A stretch of 9,537 nucleotides of DNA, taken from JBDRFZ01 sp043818395 (GTDB lineage Bacteria; Patescibacteriota; Patescibacteriia; 2-12-FULL-60-25). Below are positions 1 to 6,642 of the stretch, one piece after another. The DNA lies in contig JBDRFZ010000034.1 of the NCBI GenBank assembly GCA_043818395.1, positions 1-9,537 of the forward strand, given 5' to 3'. Every line of letters begins with the position of its first letter. The first letter of the stretch is position 1. Below the pieces are notes generated by a model that made no database searches, was not told the origin of the DNA, and was given only the letters and a program-made list of their open reading frames with translations. The position numbers were made by a program, and so were the translations under genes.

Positions 1-1674
1 GATATCTGGGTCAGGACTTTATTCATCATCACTTATCCCAGATACGTTACCGTGGGTTGGGCGTCTCCGATCATCAACTTAAACGCCCAGATGGATATCG
101 CCATGTTTTTTTATCCCATCAAGGCTGACGTTATTTTGAAACAGCTGAAAAAGAAAGTAGGTATTTTAGAGTCACAGATAACTACTGATGCCGAGGCCGG
201 TAAACCGCGCGATCCGATTTCCGAAACAGCGCTTCGCGACATCGAACAGTTGCGCGATGACCTGACGCAAGGCATCGAGCACTTCTTCCAGTTTGCTTTT
301 TACTGCACGTTTTATTCCACTTCTCCGGATCAGCTGGAAAGGCTTTCCACGACTGTGGAATCAACTTTCGGCTCCATGCTGATCTACACCAAGCGTGCGT
401 ATTTCCAGGCTGAACAGGGTTTTAATTCAACGCTTCCGCTCGCCAACGACGAACTGGCCATTACTTTTAACATGAGTACGTCGCCTCTGGCCTCGTCTTT
501 CCCTTTTACCTCGGCGGAACTTACCTCTGACAACGGCATACTTTACGGCATCAACCGCCACAATAATTCGCTTATTTTATTCGATCGTTTTTCACTGCCT
601 AACGCCAACGCTGTAATTTTTGCCACTTCAGGCGCTGGAAAATCATACGCCGTCAAATTGGAAATCCTGCGCTCCATGATGCTTGGCACCGATATCATCG
701 TGATTGATCCTGAAATGGAATACAAACATCTGTCCGATGCGGTAGGCGGAACATACGTTAATATTTCTCTTTCATCGCAGGCCAAAATCAATCCTTTTGA
801 TCTGCCGCGGCCAACCGGAGGATCAGTCACGGCTGAGGATATAATAAGAAGCGCGGTTATTACCATGAAAGGACTCTTGCGGCTCATGCTTGGCAAGCTG
901 ACTGTGGCCGAAGACTCGATTCTGGATCGTGCATTGCTTGAGACGTACGCGAAAAAAGATATTGTTCCGGGCGCGGATTTAACTACCGTGGAAGCGCCAA
1001 TCATGCAGGACTTTCAAGATATTCTGGAAGGCATGGAGGGCACGGGTGACCTTATCCTGCGACTCAAAAAATTCACGGAAGGCACTTTTTCCGGACTGCT
1101 CAATTCGCCGACTACGGTCAAAATGAACAATCAGCTGGTCGTATTTTCAGTACGCGACCTGGAAGACGAACTCCGGCCCATGGCTATTTACACCATCATT
1201 AATTACATCTGGAACGTAGTGCGTTCGGAGCGTAAAAAAAGAGTGCTGGCTATCGACGAAGCCTGGTGGCTGATGCAACACGAGGATTCGGCAAAATTCA
1301 TCTTTGCCCTGGTCAAGCGCTGCCGCAAATACTATCTAGGTATCACCACCATTACCCAGGACGTCAACGACTTTTTAACTTCTCCTTACGGCCAGGCTAT
1401 CGTAACCAACTCGGCCATGCAGCTTCTGTTAAAACAATCACCGGCCGCCATCGACCTGATAGCACGCGTTTTTATGTTGACTCAGTCCGAAAAATACCTG
1501 CTACTTGAATCAGGCCGCGGCGAAGGTATTTTCTTTGCCGGTCAAAAACACGCCGCCATTCAGGTTGTTGCTTCATACACCGAAGACCAGATCGTAACTA
1601 CGGACCCGGGCCAATTATTAAAGATTGAGGCGGCGAAAAAAGAATTCCAGGAATCGCTTGAAAAGCCAACCTAA
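1..1674 (+). CDS. virB4: VirB4-type ATPase of a type IV secretion-like system (5' end missing)
   Basis: This is the C-terminal part (557 residues) of a VirB4/TraC/TrbE-family ATPase that powers type IV secretion or pilus assembly at the cytoplasmic membrane. The reading frame is open from base 1, so a GTG at 52 is internal: the residues before it (an RTLFIITYPRYV stretch) match the usual VirB4 context, as do the following GWASPIINL and MDIAMFFYP segments. Walker A is ATSGAGKS at window residues 208-215 (bases 622-645), and Walker B is VLAIDEAWW with D419-E420 (bases 1255-1260). A downstream ITQDVNDFL...GQAIVTNS block fits the sensor region of this ATPase class. Stop is TAA at 1672-1674. The next gene follows after 15 bases. 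No relaxase, VirB6 or VirD4 is visible here, so the machine served (conjugation, DNA uptake or pilus) cannot be told. Family assignment is secure. Confidence 0.95.
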   Translation, partial: DIWVRTLFIITYPRYVTVGWASPIINLNAQMDIAMFFYPIKADVILKQLKKKVGILESQITTDAEAGKPRDPISETALRDIEQLRDDLTQGIEHFFQFAFYCTFYSTSPDQLERLSTTVESTFGSMLIYTKRAYFQAEQGFNSTLPLANDELAITFNMSTSPLASSFPFTSAELTSDNGILYGINRHNNSLILFDRFSLPNANAVIFATSGAGKSYAVKLEILRSMMLGTDIIVIDPEMEYKHLSDAVGGTYVNISLSSQAKINPFDLPRPTGGSVTAEDIIRSAVITMKGLLRLMLGKLTVAEDSILDRALLETYAKKDIVPGADLTTVEAPIMQDFQDILEGMEGTGDLILRLKKFTEGTFSGLLNSPTTVKMNNQLVVFSVRDLEDELRPMAIYTIINYIWNVVRSERKKRVLAIDEAWWLMQHEDSAKFIFALVKRCRKYYLGITTITQDVNDFLTSPYGQAIVTNSAMQLLLKQSPAAIDLIARVFMLTQSEKYLLLESGRGEGIFFAGQKHAAIQVVASYTEDQIVTTDPGQLLKIEAAKKEFQESLEKPT

Positions 1675-1689
1675 TTTTGAACTAAAGAT

Positions 1690-2316
1690 ATGCAAAAACG
1701 AACACAATTAATATTACTGATCCTGGCGGCTTTAATCCTGCTTGCTATCGGCTTGTATTTTCTCCTCACTCCATTTCTGGCCGGGCAACAAGCCGCTTCG
1801 CCGGCGGCTCCGCAAGCTACCACGCCTTATGTTACTGGTCAGGGCGGGACAGCCGGAACTCCGGGAACTGAACCGCCGGTTTATATCTCGCCAACATCGA
1901 CTGAAGGTGTAAAAATCAAAGGTGAGAATACACTAGAAAACAAGGCGCGTAATATCGTAGAGCGTATCGGTTCCGGCGTAAGCACCGATGGATTTTTAGG
2001 CTACACTGATGTTTTAGGCGATGTTACGGCAAACGGCAGATCCAGGCTTCTCTCCGAACAGGAAGCCATGAAAACCGAACATCCCGCTACCGGCGCATTT
2101 TACGGAATTTCCACCAGAGCGGCTTCGGCCAGGCTCACGGAAGGAATTTTTGGCGATCAGAAGGTTACCTATACCGTGGATGCGATCCAGCGCGTGGATA
2201 TGGGGAGCGTGGCCGGAGCTCCGAGCAAAGCGAAAAGCATCGAAGTTACGTTTTTAAAGCAAGCCGACGATACTTATTTAGTCGATTCGCTGGTTTGGTC
2301 GGATATAGATCTTTGA
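1690..2316 (+). CDS. Single-pass membrane protein, possibly VirB8/NTF2-like
   Basis: I do not recognise this 208-residue protein by name. It has a short basic N terminus (MQKR), one long hydrophobic helix at about residues 7-31, then a low-complexity linker rich in Ala, Pro, Thr and Gly (about 32-65), and a soluble C-terminal domain (about 75-208). No lipobox cysteine follows the helix, so it is probably a signal anchor with the domain outside the membrane. The C terminus alternates like beta strands and ends in SIEVTFLKQ...TYLVDSLVWSD, a pattern common at the end of NTF2-like folds. VirB8 has this same layout of one N-terminal helix plus an external NTF2-like domain, so a VirB8-like partner of the upstream VirB4 is a reasonable inference, not an established call. 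ATG at 1690 is the natural start; no strong ribosome binding site is seen. Stop is TGA. Confidence 0.8.
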   Translation: MQKRTQLILLILAALILLAIGLYFLLTPFLAGQQAASPAAPQATTPYVTGQGGTAGTPGTEPPVYISPTSTEGVKIKGENTLENKARNIVERIGSGVSTDGFLGYTDVLGDVTANGRSRLLSEQEAMKTEHPATGAFYGISTRAASARLTEGIFGDQKVTYTVDAIQRVDMGSVAGAPSKAKSIEVTFLKQADDTYLVDSLVWSDIDL

Positions 2317-2333
2317 TTTTTGGGGTTTAGGTT

Positions 2334-3056
2334 GTGGAAATCAAAAAACATTTAAGTCGCGCCAAAGAGCTGGCTTTGGATTTGCTTTTTCCGGCCAGAT
2401 GCGTCAACTGCGGCGCTTTTGGAAGATGGTGGTGCGAATCATGCATGGAAAGCGCGGAAACAGTAAAACGAGACTTATGCCCGGGTTGTTGCTCTAAGAC
2501 GGCGGATCATGCCTGTCCGAAAACACTAAAAAATTTAGATTCGGTCACGGTCGTCGGTTATTATCATGATCCTAAATTGAGGGCTGTGATTCACGCTTTG
2601 AAATACAAAGGTGCGACATGTTTGGAAGATGATATCGGAAATTTTTGTTCCAGATGGAAACAGAGAAGACTCGAGCCGTGGCCCTGGGCCGGAGCAGGCG
2701 AAATAGCGATCCAGCATCTTTCCGGTTCGCCGCGGCGGATACGCGAACGCGGTTTTGACCAGGCCTTGGTTTTATCCAAAATTTTCCGGCAGACCGTCGT
2801 GCCATGGGCAAATGAAGTTGATATTTTGGATAGGCGAGACGGCCTTTTGTCGCAAGCCGCTCTCGATCCGGGTGAATTAAGAAAAGCCAACGTTACCGGA
2901 TGCTTTTCCGCTAAGATCGGAGTGAGTATTCCAGAGATTGTGATTTTGGTGGATGATGTGATAACTACCGGTTCAACTATGGACGAAGCGGCGCGTATTT
3001 TACGGCAAGCCGGAGCAAAAAATGTATACGGTTTGGCTTTGGCTATCGGCGCTTGA
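2334..3056 (+). CDS. comF: ComF family phosphoribosyltransferase-like protein
   Basis: This 240-residue protein has the standard ComF layout. An N-terminal zinc-binding region has cysteine pairs at residues 23/26, 34/37 and 49/52 plus C61, preceded by the typical LLFPARC segment. The C-terminal type I phosphoribosyltransferase domain has the PRPP-binding loop VILVDDVITTGSTM at about residues 203-216, and a middle HALKYKG and RERGFDQA, both usual in ComF proteins. ComF is needed for uptake of transforming DNA in several bacteria, probably working with the ComFA helicase, although its exact enzymatic role is unsettled. The start is GTG at 2334; the next in-frame Met is within the zinc region, so a later start would destroy the domain. 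A GGGG run at about 2321-2325 may aid initiation. It lies 17 bases after the membrane protein gene, consistent with an operon for DNA transfer or uptake. Confidence 0.93.
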   Translation: MEIKKHLSRAKELALDLLFPARCVNCGAFGRWWCESCMESAETVKRDLCPGCCSKTADHACPKTLKNLDSVTVVGYYHDPKLRAVIHALKYKGATCLEDDIGNFCSRWKQRRLEPWPWAGAGEIAIQHLSGSPRRIRERGFDQALVLSKIFRQTVVPWANEVDILDRRDGLLSQAALDPGELRKANVTGCFSAKIGVSIPEIVILVDDVITTGSTMDEAARILRQAGAKNVYGLALAIGA

Positions 3057-3110
3057 AAAACGCCCATAAAGTTGTTAAAGTACGCGCGTCCAAAAAGTAA
3101 GCGTTATTAT

Positions 3111-3198
3111 GGAGAGGTCGCATAGCGGTCTAGTGCACCGGACTTGAAATCCGGCGTACCGAAAGGTACCGCGAGTTCGAATCTCGCCCTCTCCGCCA
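3111..3198 (+). tRNA. tRNA-Ser (anticodon UGA), CCA encoded
   Basis: All parts of a class II tRNA are visible. The acceptor stem is GGAGAGG (3111-3117) with CCTCTCC (3188-3194), the discriminator is G3195 and CCA is encoded at 3196-3198. The anticodon stem CCGGA/TCCGG (3138-3142, 3150-3154) closes a seven-base loop with anticodon TGA at 3145-3147, which reads UCA. A long variable arm GTACC-GAAA-GGTAC (3156-3169) and a G discriminator are serine identity features. The T arm is GCGAG-TTCGAAT-CTCGC (3171-3187). It sits 54 bases after comF with no terminator between, so it may have its own promoter or share the comF transcript; a TTGTTA at 3072-3077 is a weak -35 candidate without a convincing -10 partner. 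Confidence 0.97.
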
Positions 3199-3201
3199 TC
3201 G

Positions 3202-3230
3202 AAAAACGAATGGAAACCCGTTCGTTTTTT
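3202..3230 (+). terminator. Rho-independent terminator after tRNA-Ser(UGA)
   Basis: An inverted repeat AAAAACGAATGG (3202-3213) pairs with CCGTTCGTTTTT (3218-3229), with one G-T wobble and an AAAC loop, and ends in a run of six T (3225-3230). It begins four bases after the tRNA CCA, as expected for a terminator of the tRNA transcript. Confidence 0.85.
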
Positions 3231-3257
3231 ATTTGTGACAAACGGGGTATGATTTGA

Positions 3258-3288
3258 TTGATAAAAGAAATCATGAGTTTACTAAAAT
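3258..3288 (+). promoter_or_regulatory. Candidate promoter for the membrane protein/CYTH pair
   Basis: In the AT-rich gap between the tRNA terminator and the membrane protein gene, TTGATA (3258-3263) and TAAAAT (3283-3288) each match five of six bases of the sigma-70 -35 and -10 hexamers. The spacer is 19 bases, longer than the preferred 17. A 7-base inverted repeat ATGATTT/AAATCAT (3249-3255, 3268-3274) surrounds the -35 and could be an operator. AT-rich DNA yields such matches easily, so this is tentative. A second option is a TACTAT at 3321-3326, which would give a leaderless message beginning near the ATG at 3333. Confidence 0.3.
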
Positions 3289-3332
3289 ATCAACTATACA
3301 AACTATTCTTAATTTAAATTTACTATTATTTT

Positions 3333-3722
3333 ATGGAAAAAAATAAAGGAAAGATTTTTTTGAACACCGTATTCTGGGGGTTTATCTTATGGCTCTTTGG
3401 ATATATTTTAGGCATCGTCTTTTTTGCTTTTATGCCTCAAGACATGCTTGGCTGGTTCATTATGCCGTTCGGCATAATTTTTACGCTCTGGGTTTTGTTC
3501 AAAAAAATTCAAAGACAGTCATTCGGCTGCTACGTTGCGCTTGGCGTTATTTGGACGTTAATAGCCGTTGTTTTAGATTATTTGTTTATTGTTTTACTAT
3601 TCAAATCAACTAACTACTACAAGCTTGATGTGGATCTTTATTATGTTTTGACTTTTGCGTTGCCTGTTGCGGTTGGTTGGTATCTAAAGAGCAAAGGCCG
3701 TTTTTCAAAAGTGCAGAATTAG
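3333..3722 (+). CDS. Small multi-pass membrane protein, function unknown
   Basis: This 129-residue protein is strongly hydrophobic, with four likely membrane helices at about residues 9-33, 38-56, 65-91 and 103-118, and positively charged ends (MEKNKGK at the N terminus, KSKGRF at the C terminus). I recognise no catalytic motif or named family. Small helical bundles like this are common hypothetical proteins in Patescibacteria. The start ATG at 3333 has no visible ribosome binding site. The stop TAG at 3720-3722 lies 5 bases before the best start of the CYTH gene, so the two are probably co-transcribed and perhaps translationally coupled. Codon use looks like a real gene: helices are continuous over the whole length with no frame break. 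Confidence 0.75.
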   Translation: MEKNKGKIFLNTVFWGFILWLFGYILGIVFFAFMPQDMLGWFIMPFGIIFTLWVLFKKIQRQSFGCYVALGVIWTLIAVVLDYLFIVLLFKSTNYYKLDVDLYYVLTFALPVAVGWYLKSKGRFSKVQN

Positions 3723-3727
3723 TCGAT

Positions 3728-4336
3728 ATGTTTGAAGTCGAGAAGAATTTCAACCTAACGCCAGAGGAAAAGAGGTGTCTTCTCGAGGGCGCGGAATTCG
3801 TGGGAGAGAAAACTTTCACGGATGTATATCTTGACGCGCTAACCAATGATCTGACCAAGCGTGACATCTGGCTGCGCAAAAGGGGAGAGAGGTTTGAACT
3901 CAAACTCCCGGTCGAGTCGGCGGAAAAAGGCTGTTCGCGTAAAACAAAACACTATTTGGAGATCGAAACAGATGATGAAATCCGTCGTGAGTTGCTACTG
4001 CCTCTCGAAGGAACTATGGAGAAGGCTATAGAGCTCGCCGGCTATTCTCCTTTTTGTATCTGCATCACAACTCGCGCGAGTTACGTCAAACGAGGTTTCA
4101 ATATCGTTATAGATCATGTGACATATGAAGGATCGGACTGGTCTTATGATACGAGCGAAATCGAGCTCTTGGTCTCTACAGCCGAGGAAATATCGCAAGC
4201 CGAGGAAAAAATCGTGGAATTTGCAGCAGAGCATGGTTTAAAATCCGGTACTGCGCCGGGCAAAGTCATTGAATACTTGCGTCGTGACCGACCGGAACAT
4301 TATCGCGCCTTAGTTGAATCAGGAGTTATTTTATAA
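3728..4336 (+). CDS. CYTH domain protein, thiamine-triphosphatase-like
   Basis: This 202-residue protein belongs to the CYTH superfamily, whose members bind triphosphate groups and a metal ion inside a beta tunnel; the thiamine triphosphatase branch hydrolyses ThTP to ThDP. Visible landmarks, in order, are the N-terminal FEVEKNF (the ExE strand), TDVYLDALTNDLTKRDIWLRKR (the Y-x-D...L...D-x-WLR-x-R block), FELKLP, then late strand residues SEIELLV, and a C-terminal helix ending in GKVIEYLRR and PEHYRALVESGVI, which resembles the end of ThTPase-like proteins. The classic ExExK signature here reads E-V-E-K-N, so lysine is one place early; this may alter substrate preference. ATG at 3728 is chosen because it places the ExE strand at the N terminus and avoids overlap; a TTG at 3677 would add 17 residues overlapping the upstream gene. 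Inorganic triphosphate is an alternative substrate. Confidence 0.88.
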   Translation: MFEVEKNFNLTPEEKRCLLEGAEFVGEKTFTDVYLDALTNDLTKRDIWLRKRGERFELKLPVESAEKGCSRKTKHYLEIETDDEIRRELLLPLEGTMEKAIELAGYSPFCICITTRASYVKRGFNIVIDHVTYEGSDWSYDTSEIELLVSTAEEISQAEEKIVEFAAEHGLKSGTAPGKVIEYLRRDRPEHYRALVESGVIL

Positions 4337-4405
4337 ACAGAGGCTTGATTTTTCCGGCCAAGATTGCTAAATTCTTGTGGCTTTAATGAAAGAAAATACG
4401 ATCAT

Positions 4406-4500
4406 GGAGAGGTACCCAAGAGGTTGAAGGGGGGAGATTGCTAATCTCCTAGGCGGGCATTAAAACTCGCGCGAGGGTTCGAATCCCTCCCTCTCCGCCA
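4406..4500 (+). tRNA. tRNA-Ser (anticodon GCU), CCA encoded
   Basis: A second class II tRNA of 95 bases. The acceptor stem GGAGAGG (4406-4412) pairs with CCTCTCC (4490-4496), followed by G4497 and encoded CCA at 4498-4500. The anticodon stem GGAGA/TCTCC (4433-4437, 4445-4449) holds a loop with anticodon GCT at 4440-4442, reading AGC and AGU. A long variable arm and the T arm (GAGGG-TTCGAAT-CCCTC) are present. Its acceptor stem is identical to that of the tRNA-Ser(UGA) gene about 1.2 kb upstream, as expected for a shared seryl-tRNA synthetase. A TTTAAT at 4382-4387 could be a -10 element, but no matching -35 is clear. Confidence 0.97.
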
Positions 4501-4503
4501 CGT

Positions 4504-4531
4504 AAAAACCGTCGCACAACGACGGTTTTTT
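4504..4531 (+). terminator. Rho-independent terminator after tRNA-Ser(GCU)
   Basis: A perfect 11-base inverted repeat AAAAACCGTCG (4504-4514) and CGACGGTTTTT (4520-4530) with a five-base loop CACAA, ending in six T (4526-4531). It starts four bases after the tRNA CCA end, the same arrangement as at the first tRNA-Ser gene, but with a different stem sequence. Confidence 0.9.
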
Positions 4532-4533
4532 GT

Positions 4534-4833
4534 ATGGCGAATTATTACAAGGAATCCTCCAAGACGTGGATGATGGATCACAAAGGATCCGATATTTTCT
4601 GCACCGAACATGGTTTGAAGATTGGTATACGCGTGCGTTTCATTCGCCATACTACAGACGATTACGAAAGCCATCCCAGAGAAGCGGGAGTTATCCCCAA
4701 GGTGGTTTGGCGAGCAATGAGTAACTCTGAATATGATTTTTTTTTATTCAAAGTTATTGCAAGAAGTTTGAATATGGAATTTGGCGGTTACCCGAAATGC
4801 CAACTGAATCGGGAGTTAGTATCTATTCGTTAG
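4534..4833 (+). CDS. Hypothetical protein, uncertain ORF
   Basis: An open frame of 99 codons lies between the tRNA terminator and the restriction-modification operon. I do not recognise the product. It is a soluble, charged protein with no membrane helix and one segment, PKVVWRAMSNSEYDFFLF, that reads like a folded helical stretch. ATG at 4534 starts only 3 bases after the terminator T run, which is an odd place for a start; ATG at 4570 or 4573 would be more plausible, and an AAGGAA at 4549-4554 is 15 to 18 bases upstream of them, somewhat too far for a normal ribosome binding site. The stop is TAG at 4831-4833. It could be a small accessory gene, a remnant of a larger one, or chance. Apart from this ORF, 4532-4893 holds only the candidate promoter of the next operon. 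Confidence 0.4.
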   Translation: MANYYKESSKTWMMDHKGSDIFCTEHGLKIGIRVRFIRHTTDDYESHPREAGVIPKVVWRAMSNSEYDFFLFKVIARSLNMEFGGYPKCQLNRELVSIR

Positions 4834-4878
4834 GACGATGTTAACTATCTTTTCACCCTGTATATTCTTGTTATGTTC

Positions 4879-4887
4879 TGGTAAGAT
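4879..4887 (+). promoter_or_regulatory. Candidate extended -10 promoter of the type I R-M operon
   Basis: TGGTAAGAT at 4879-4887 matches the TGn extended -10 arrangement followed by a hexamer (TAAGAT) that keeps the key A2 and T6 bases. A start site about seven bases downstream would coincide with the ATG of the HTH gene at 4894, so the message could be leaderless, which fits the lack of a ribosome binding site there. The -35 region at the proper distance (TGTATA, 4859-4864) is weak, as is allowed for extended -10 promoters. Confidence 0.35.
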
Positions 4888-4893
4888 GCTGGC

Positions 4894-5106
4894 ATGATTG
4901 AAAAATCATCGAAGCAAACAGAAATCCCAGAGCTTTTGACCCTCCGTGCAGCGTGCGAGATTTTGAAATGCCATCCAAACACACTCCGGAATTGGGACAG
5001 GAACGGGACATTGAAGGCGGTACGGATTGGCGGTCGACGGGATCGCCGATTTCGAAAGGAAGATGTTTTGAAACTTATCAATACGCAATATGGCAAAAAC
5101 TCGTAA
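4894..5106 (+). CDS. MerR/excisionase-type helix-turn-helix protein
   Basis: A 70-residue DNA-binding protein consisting almost entirely of a winged helix-turn-helix of the excisionase/MerR kind. The core runs from LLTLRAACEILKCHPNTLRNW (about residues 14-34, helix-turn-helix) through RNGTLKAVRIGGRRDRRFRKEDV (wing and basic strand, about 36-58) to the final helix LKLI. Such proteins either direct excision of mobile elements or regulate neighbouring genes; without a recombinase next to it, a regulator of the restriction-modification operon is the better guess. It overlaps hsdM by 17 bases (5090-5106) in a different frame, so hsdM translation is probably coupled to it. No ribosome binding site is visible before ATG 4894, in keeping with a leaderless message. 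The assignment to the fold is good; its target is unknown. Confidence 0.85.
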   Translation: MIEKSSKQTEIPELLTLRAACEILKCHPNTLRNWDRNGTLKAVRIGGRRDRRFRKEDVLKLINTQYGKNS

Positions 5107-6640
5107 ACAAACCCCGACTTCCAATATCGGCTTCGAAGAAACCCTTTGGGCCACCGCAGACAAAATGCGGAATAACATGGATCCGGCCGAGTACAAGCAT
5201 GTTGTGCTCGGATTGATTTTCCTTAAATACATTTCCGATTCATTCGAGGAGGTATATACGCAAATCAAAGCTGACCCGGATCATTATGAAGGCCAAGAAG
5301 AAGATAGAGACGCCTACGTTGGCGAGAGCGTATTTTGGGTGCCGAAAGAAGCGCGCTGGGAATATTTGAAATCAAACGCCAAGAAACCGGAGATCGGTAA
5401 AATGATTGATGATGCGATGGTGGCGATTGAAAAGGACAATGCGACATTGAAGGGCGTACTCTCAAAGAATTATGTGCGTCCCGATCTCGACAAAGTACGA
5501 CTCGGGGAATTGATCGATCTCGTTGGAACGATTGGACTTGGTGACAAAGAGAGTCGAAGCAAGGATGTGCTCGGCCGCGTGTATGAATACTTCCTTGGAC
5601 GTTTCGCGTCTGCGGAAGGTAAGGGTGGCGGTGAATTTTTTACACCGCAATGCGTAGTGAAGTTGCTTGTCGAAATGCTCGAACCGTTCAAGGGTCGCGT
5701 GTACGACCCTTGTTGTGGGAGTGGTGGCATGTTCGTGCAGAGCGAACGCTTCGCCGAAGCGCATGGCGGTAGCAAACATGATATTTCCGTGTATGGTCAG
5801 GAATCCAATCCCACGACATGGCGTCTCTGCAAGATGAATCTTGCTATTCGAGGCATTGAGGGAAATCTCGGATTACATAACGCAGATACATTTCATAACG
5901 ACCTGCATAAGGACTTGAAAGCTGATTATATTCTCGCAAATCCTCCATTCAATATTAGTGATTGGGGCGGTGAGCGTTTGAAGGACGATGTACGATGGAA
6001 ATATGGAGTGCCACCGGCTGGCAATGCCAACTATGGTTGGATTCAGCACATGATTCATCACCTTTCCCCAACGGGAATTGCTGGATTCGTGTTGGCGAAT
6101 GGCTCGTTATCCTCAAATACTTCCGGCGAAGGCGATATTCGTAAAAATCTCATCACGAACGGGCTGGTGGATTGTATTGTTGCCATGCCGACTCAGCTTT
6201 TTTATACGACACAAATTCCCGTCTGTCTCTGGTTTGTTTCGAGAGATCGTCATGATCACAAATTCCGTGATCGACATGATGAGATTCTTTTCATTGATGC
6301 TCGCAAGATGGGTTCAATGATATCTCGAAAAAATAAGGAGCTGACAGCTGAAGATATCGCCAAGATCGCAGACGTTTATCATTGTTGGCGAACAAAGGAT
6401 TGCAAGTATTCGGATGTAAAAGGTTTTTGCAAAGCGGCGAAAATTGTTGAGGTTGAAAAAAGCGGATACGTTCTTACGCCAGGACGATATGTTGGAACGG
6501 ATGTGATTGAAGAAGACGATGAAGTGTTTGAGGAAAAGATGGGAAAATTGACGAAGGAGTTGGCGGAGCAATTTGAGAGGTCGAAAGAGCTGGAGGAACG
6601 GATAAAGACGAATCTCAAAAGCATTGGTTTTGAAATTTGA
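5090..6640 (+). CDS. hsdM: Type I restriction-modification methyltransferase subunit HsdM
   Basis: A full-length 516-residue HsdM, the subunit that transfers a methyl group from S-adenosylmethionine to N6 of adenine within the site chosen by HsdS. The N-terminal helical domain begins with GFEETLWATADKMRNNMDPAEYKHVVLGLIFLKY, shown here by its ends GFEETLWATADK and LIFLKYIS (about residues 14-47). The catalytic domain has the GEFFTPQCVVKLLVEML entry helix, SAM-binding motif I DPCCGSGG at 206-213, and catalytic motif IV NPPF at 284-287 (bases 5939-5950). A charged, coiled-coil-like C terminus (EEKMGKLTKELAEQFERSKE) probably contacts HsdS. The ATG at 5090 sits inside the end of the HTH gene. The TGA at 6638-6640 is two bases before the ATG of the RhuM gene. 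No motif is broken, so the enzyme should be active. Confidence 0.97.
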   Translation: MAKTRKQTPTSNIGFEETLWATADKMRNNMDPAEYKHVVLGLIFLKYISDSFEEVYTQIKADPDHYEGQEEDRDAYVGESVFWVPKEARWEYLKSNAKKPEIGKMIDDAMVAIEKDNATLKGVLSKNYVRPDLDKVRLGELIDLVGTIGLGDKESRSKDVLGRVYEYFLGRFASAEGKGGGEFFTPQCVVKLLVEMLEPFKGRVYDPCCGSGGMFVQSERFAEAHGGSKHDISVYGQESNPTTWRLCKMNLAIRGIEGNLGLHNADTFHNDLHKDLKADYILANPPFNISDWGGERLKDDVRWKYGVPPAGNANYGWIQHMIHHLSPTGIAGFVLANGSLSSNTSGEGDIRKNLITNGLVDCIVAMPTQLFYTTQIPVCLWFVSRDRHDHKFRDRHDEILFIDARKMGSMISRKNKELTAEDIAKIADVYHCWRTKDCKYSDVKGFCKAAKIVEVEKSGYVLTPGRYVGTDVIEEDDEVFEEKMGKLTKELAEQFERSKELEERIKTNLKSIGFEI

Positions 6641-6642
6641 AT

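Noticed and set aside
543..1004. Long minus-strand open frame of 153 codons opposite virB4
   Set aside because: It is antisense to the most conserved part of a certain gene, including Walker A, and shows no recognisable domain.
2591..3067. Minus-strand open frame of 158 codons opposite comF
   Set aside because: The plus strand encodes a clear ComF with all motifs; the antisense product has no recognisable features.
3677..3727. TTG-initiated upstream extension of the CYTH gene
   Set aside because: It overlaps the membrane protein gene in another frame and the added residues have no CYTH features; ATG 3728 places the ExE strand correctly.
4441..4674. Minus-strand ORF of 77 codons containing GRDSNPR
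   Set aside because: This motif is the well-known false protein produced by reading the antisense of a class II tRNA T arm and acceptor; it overlaps the tRNA-Ser(GCU) gene and its terminator.
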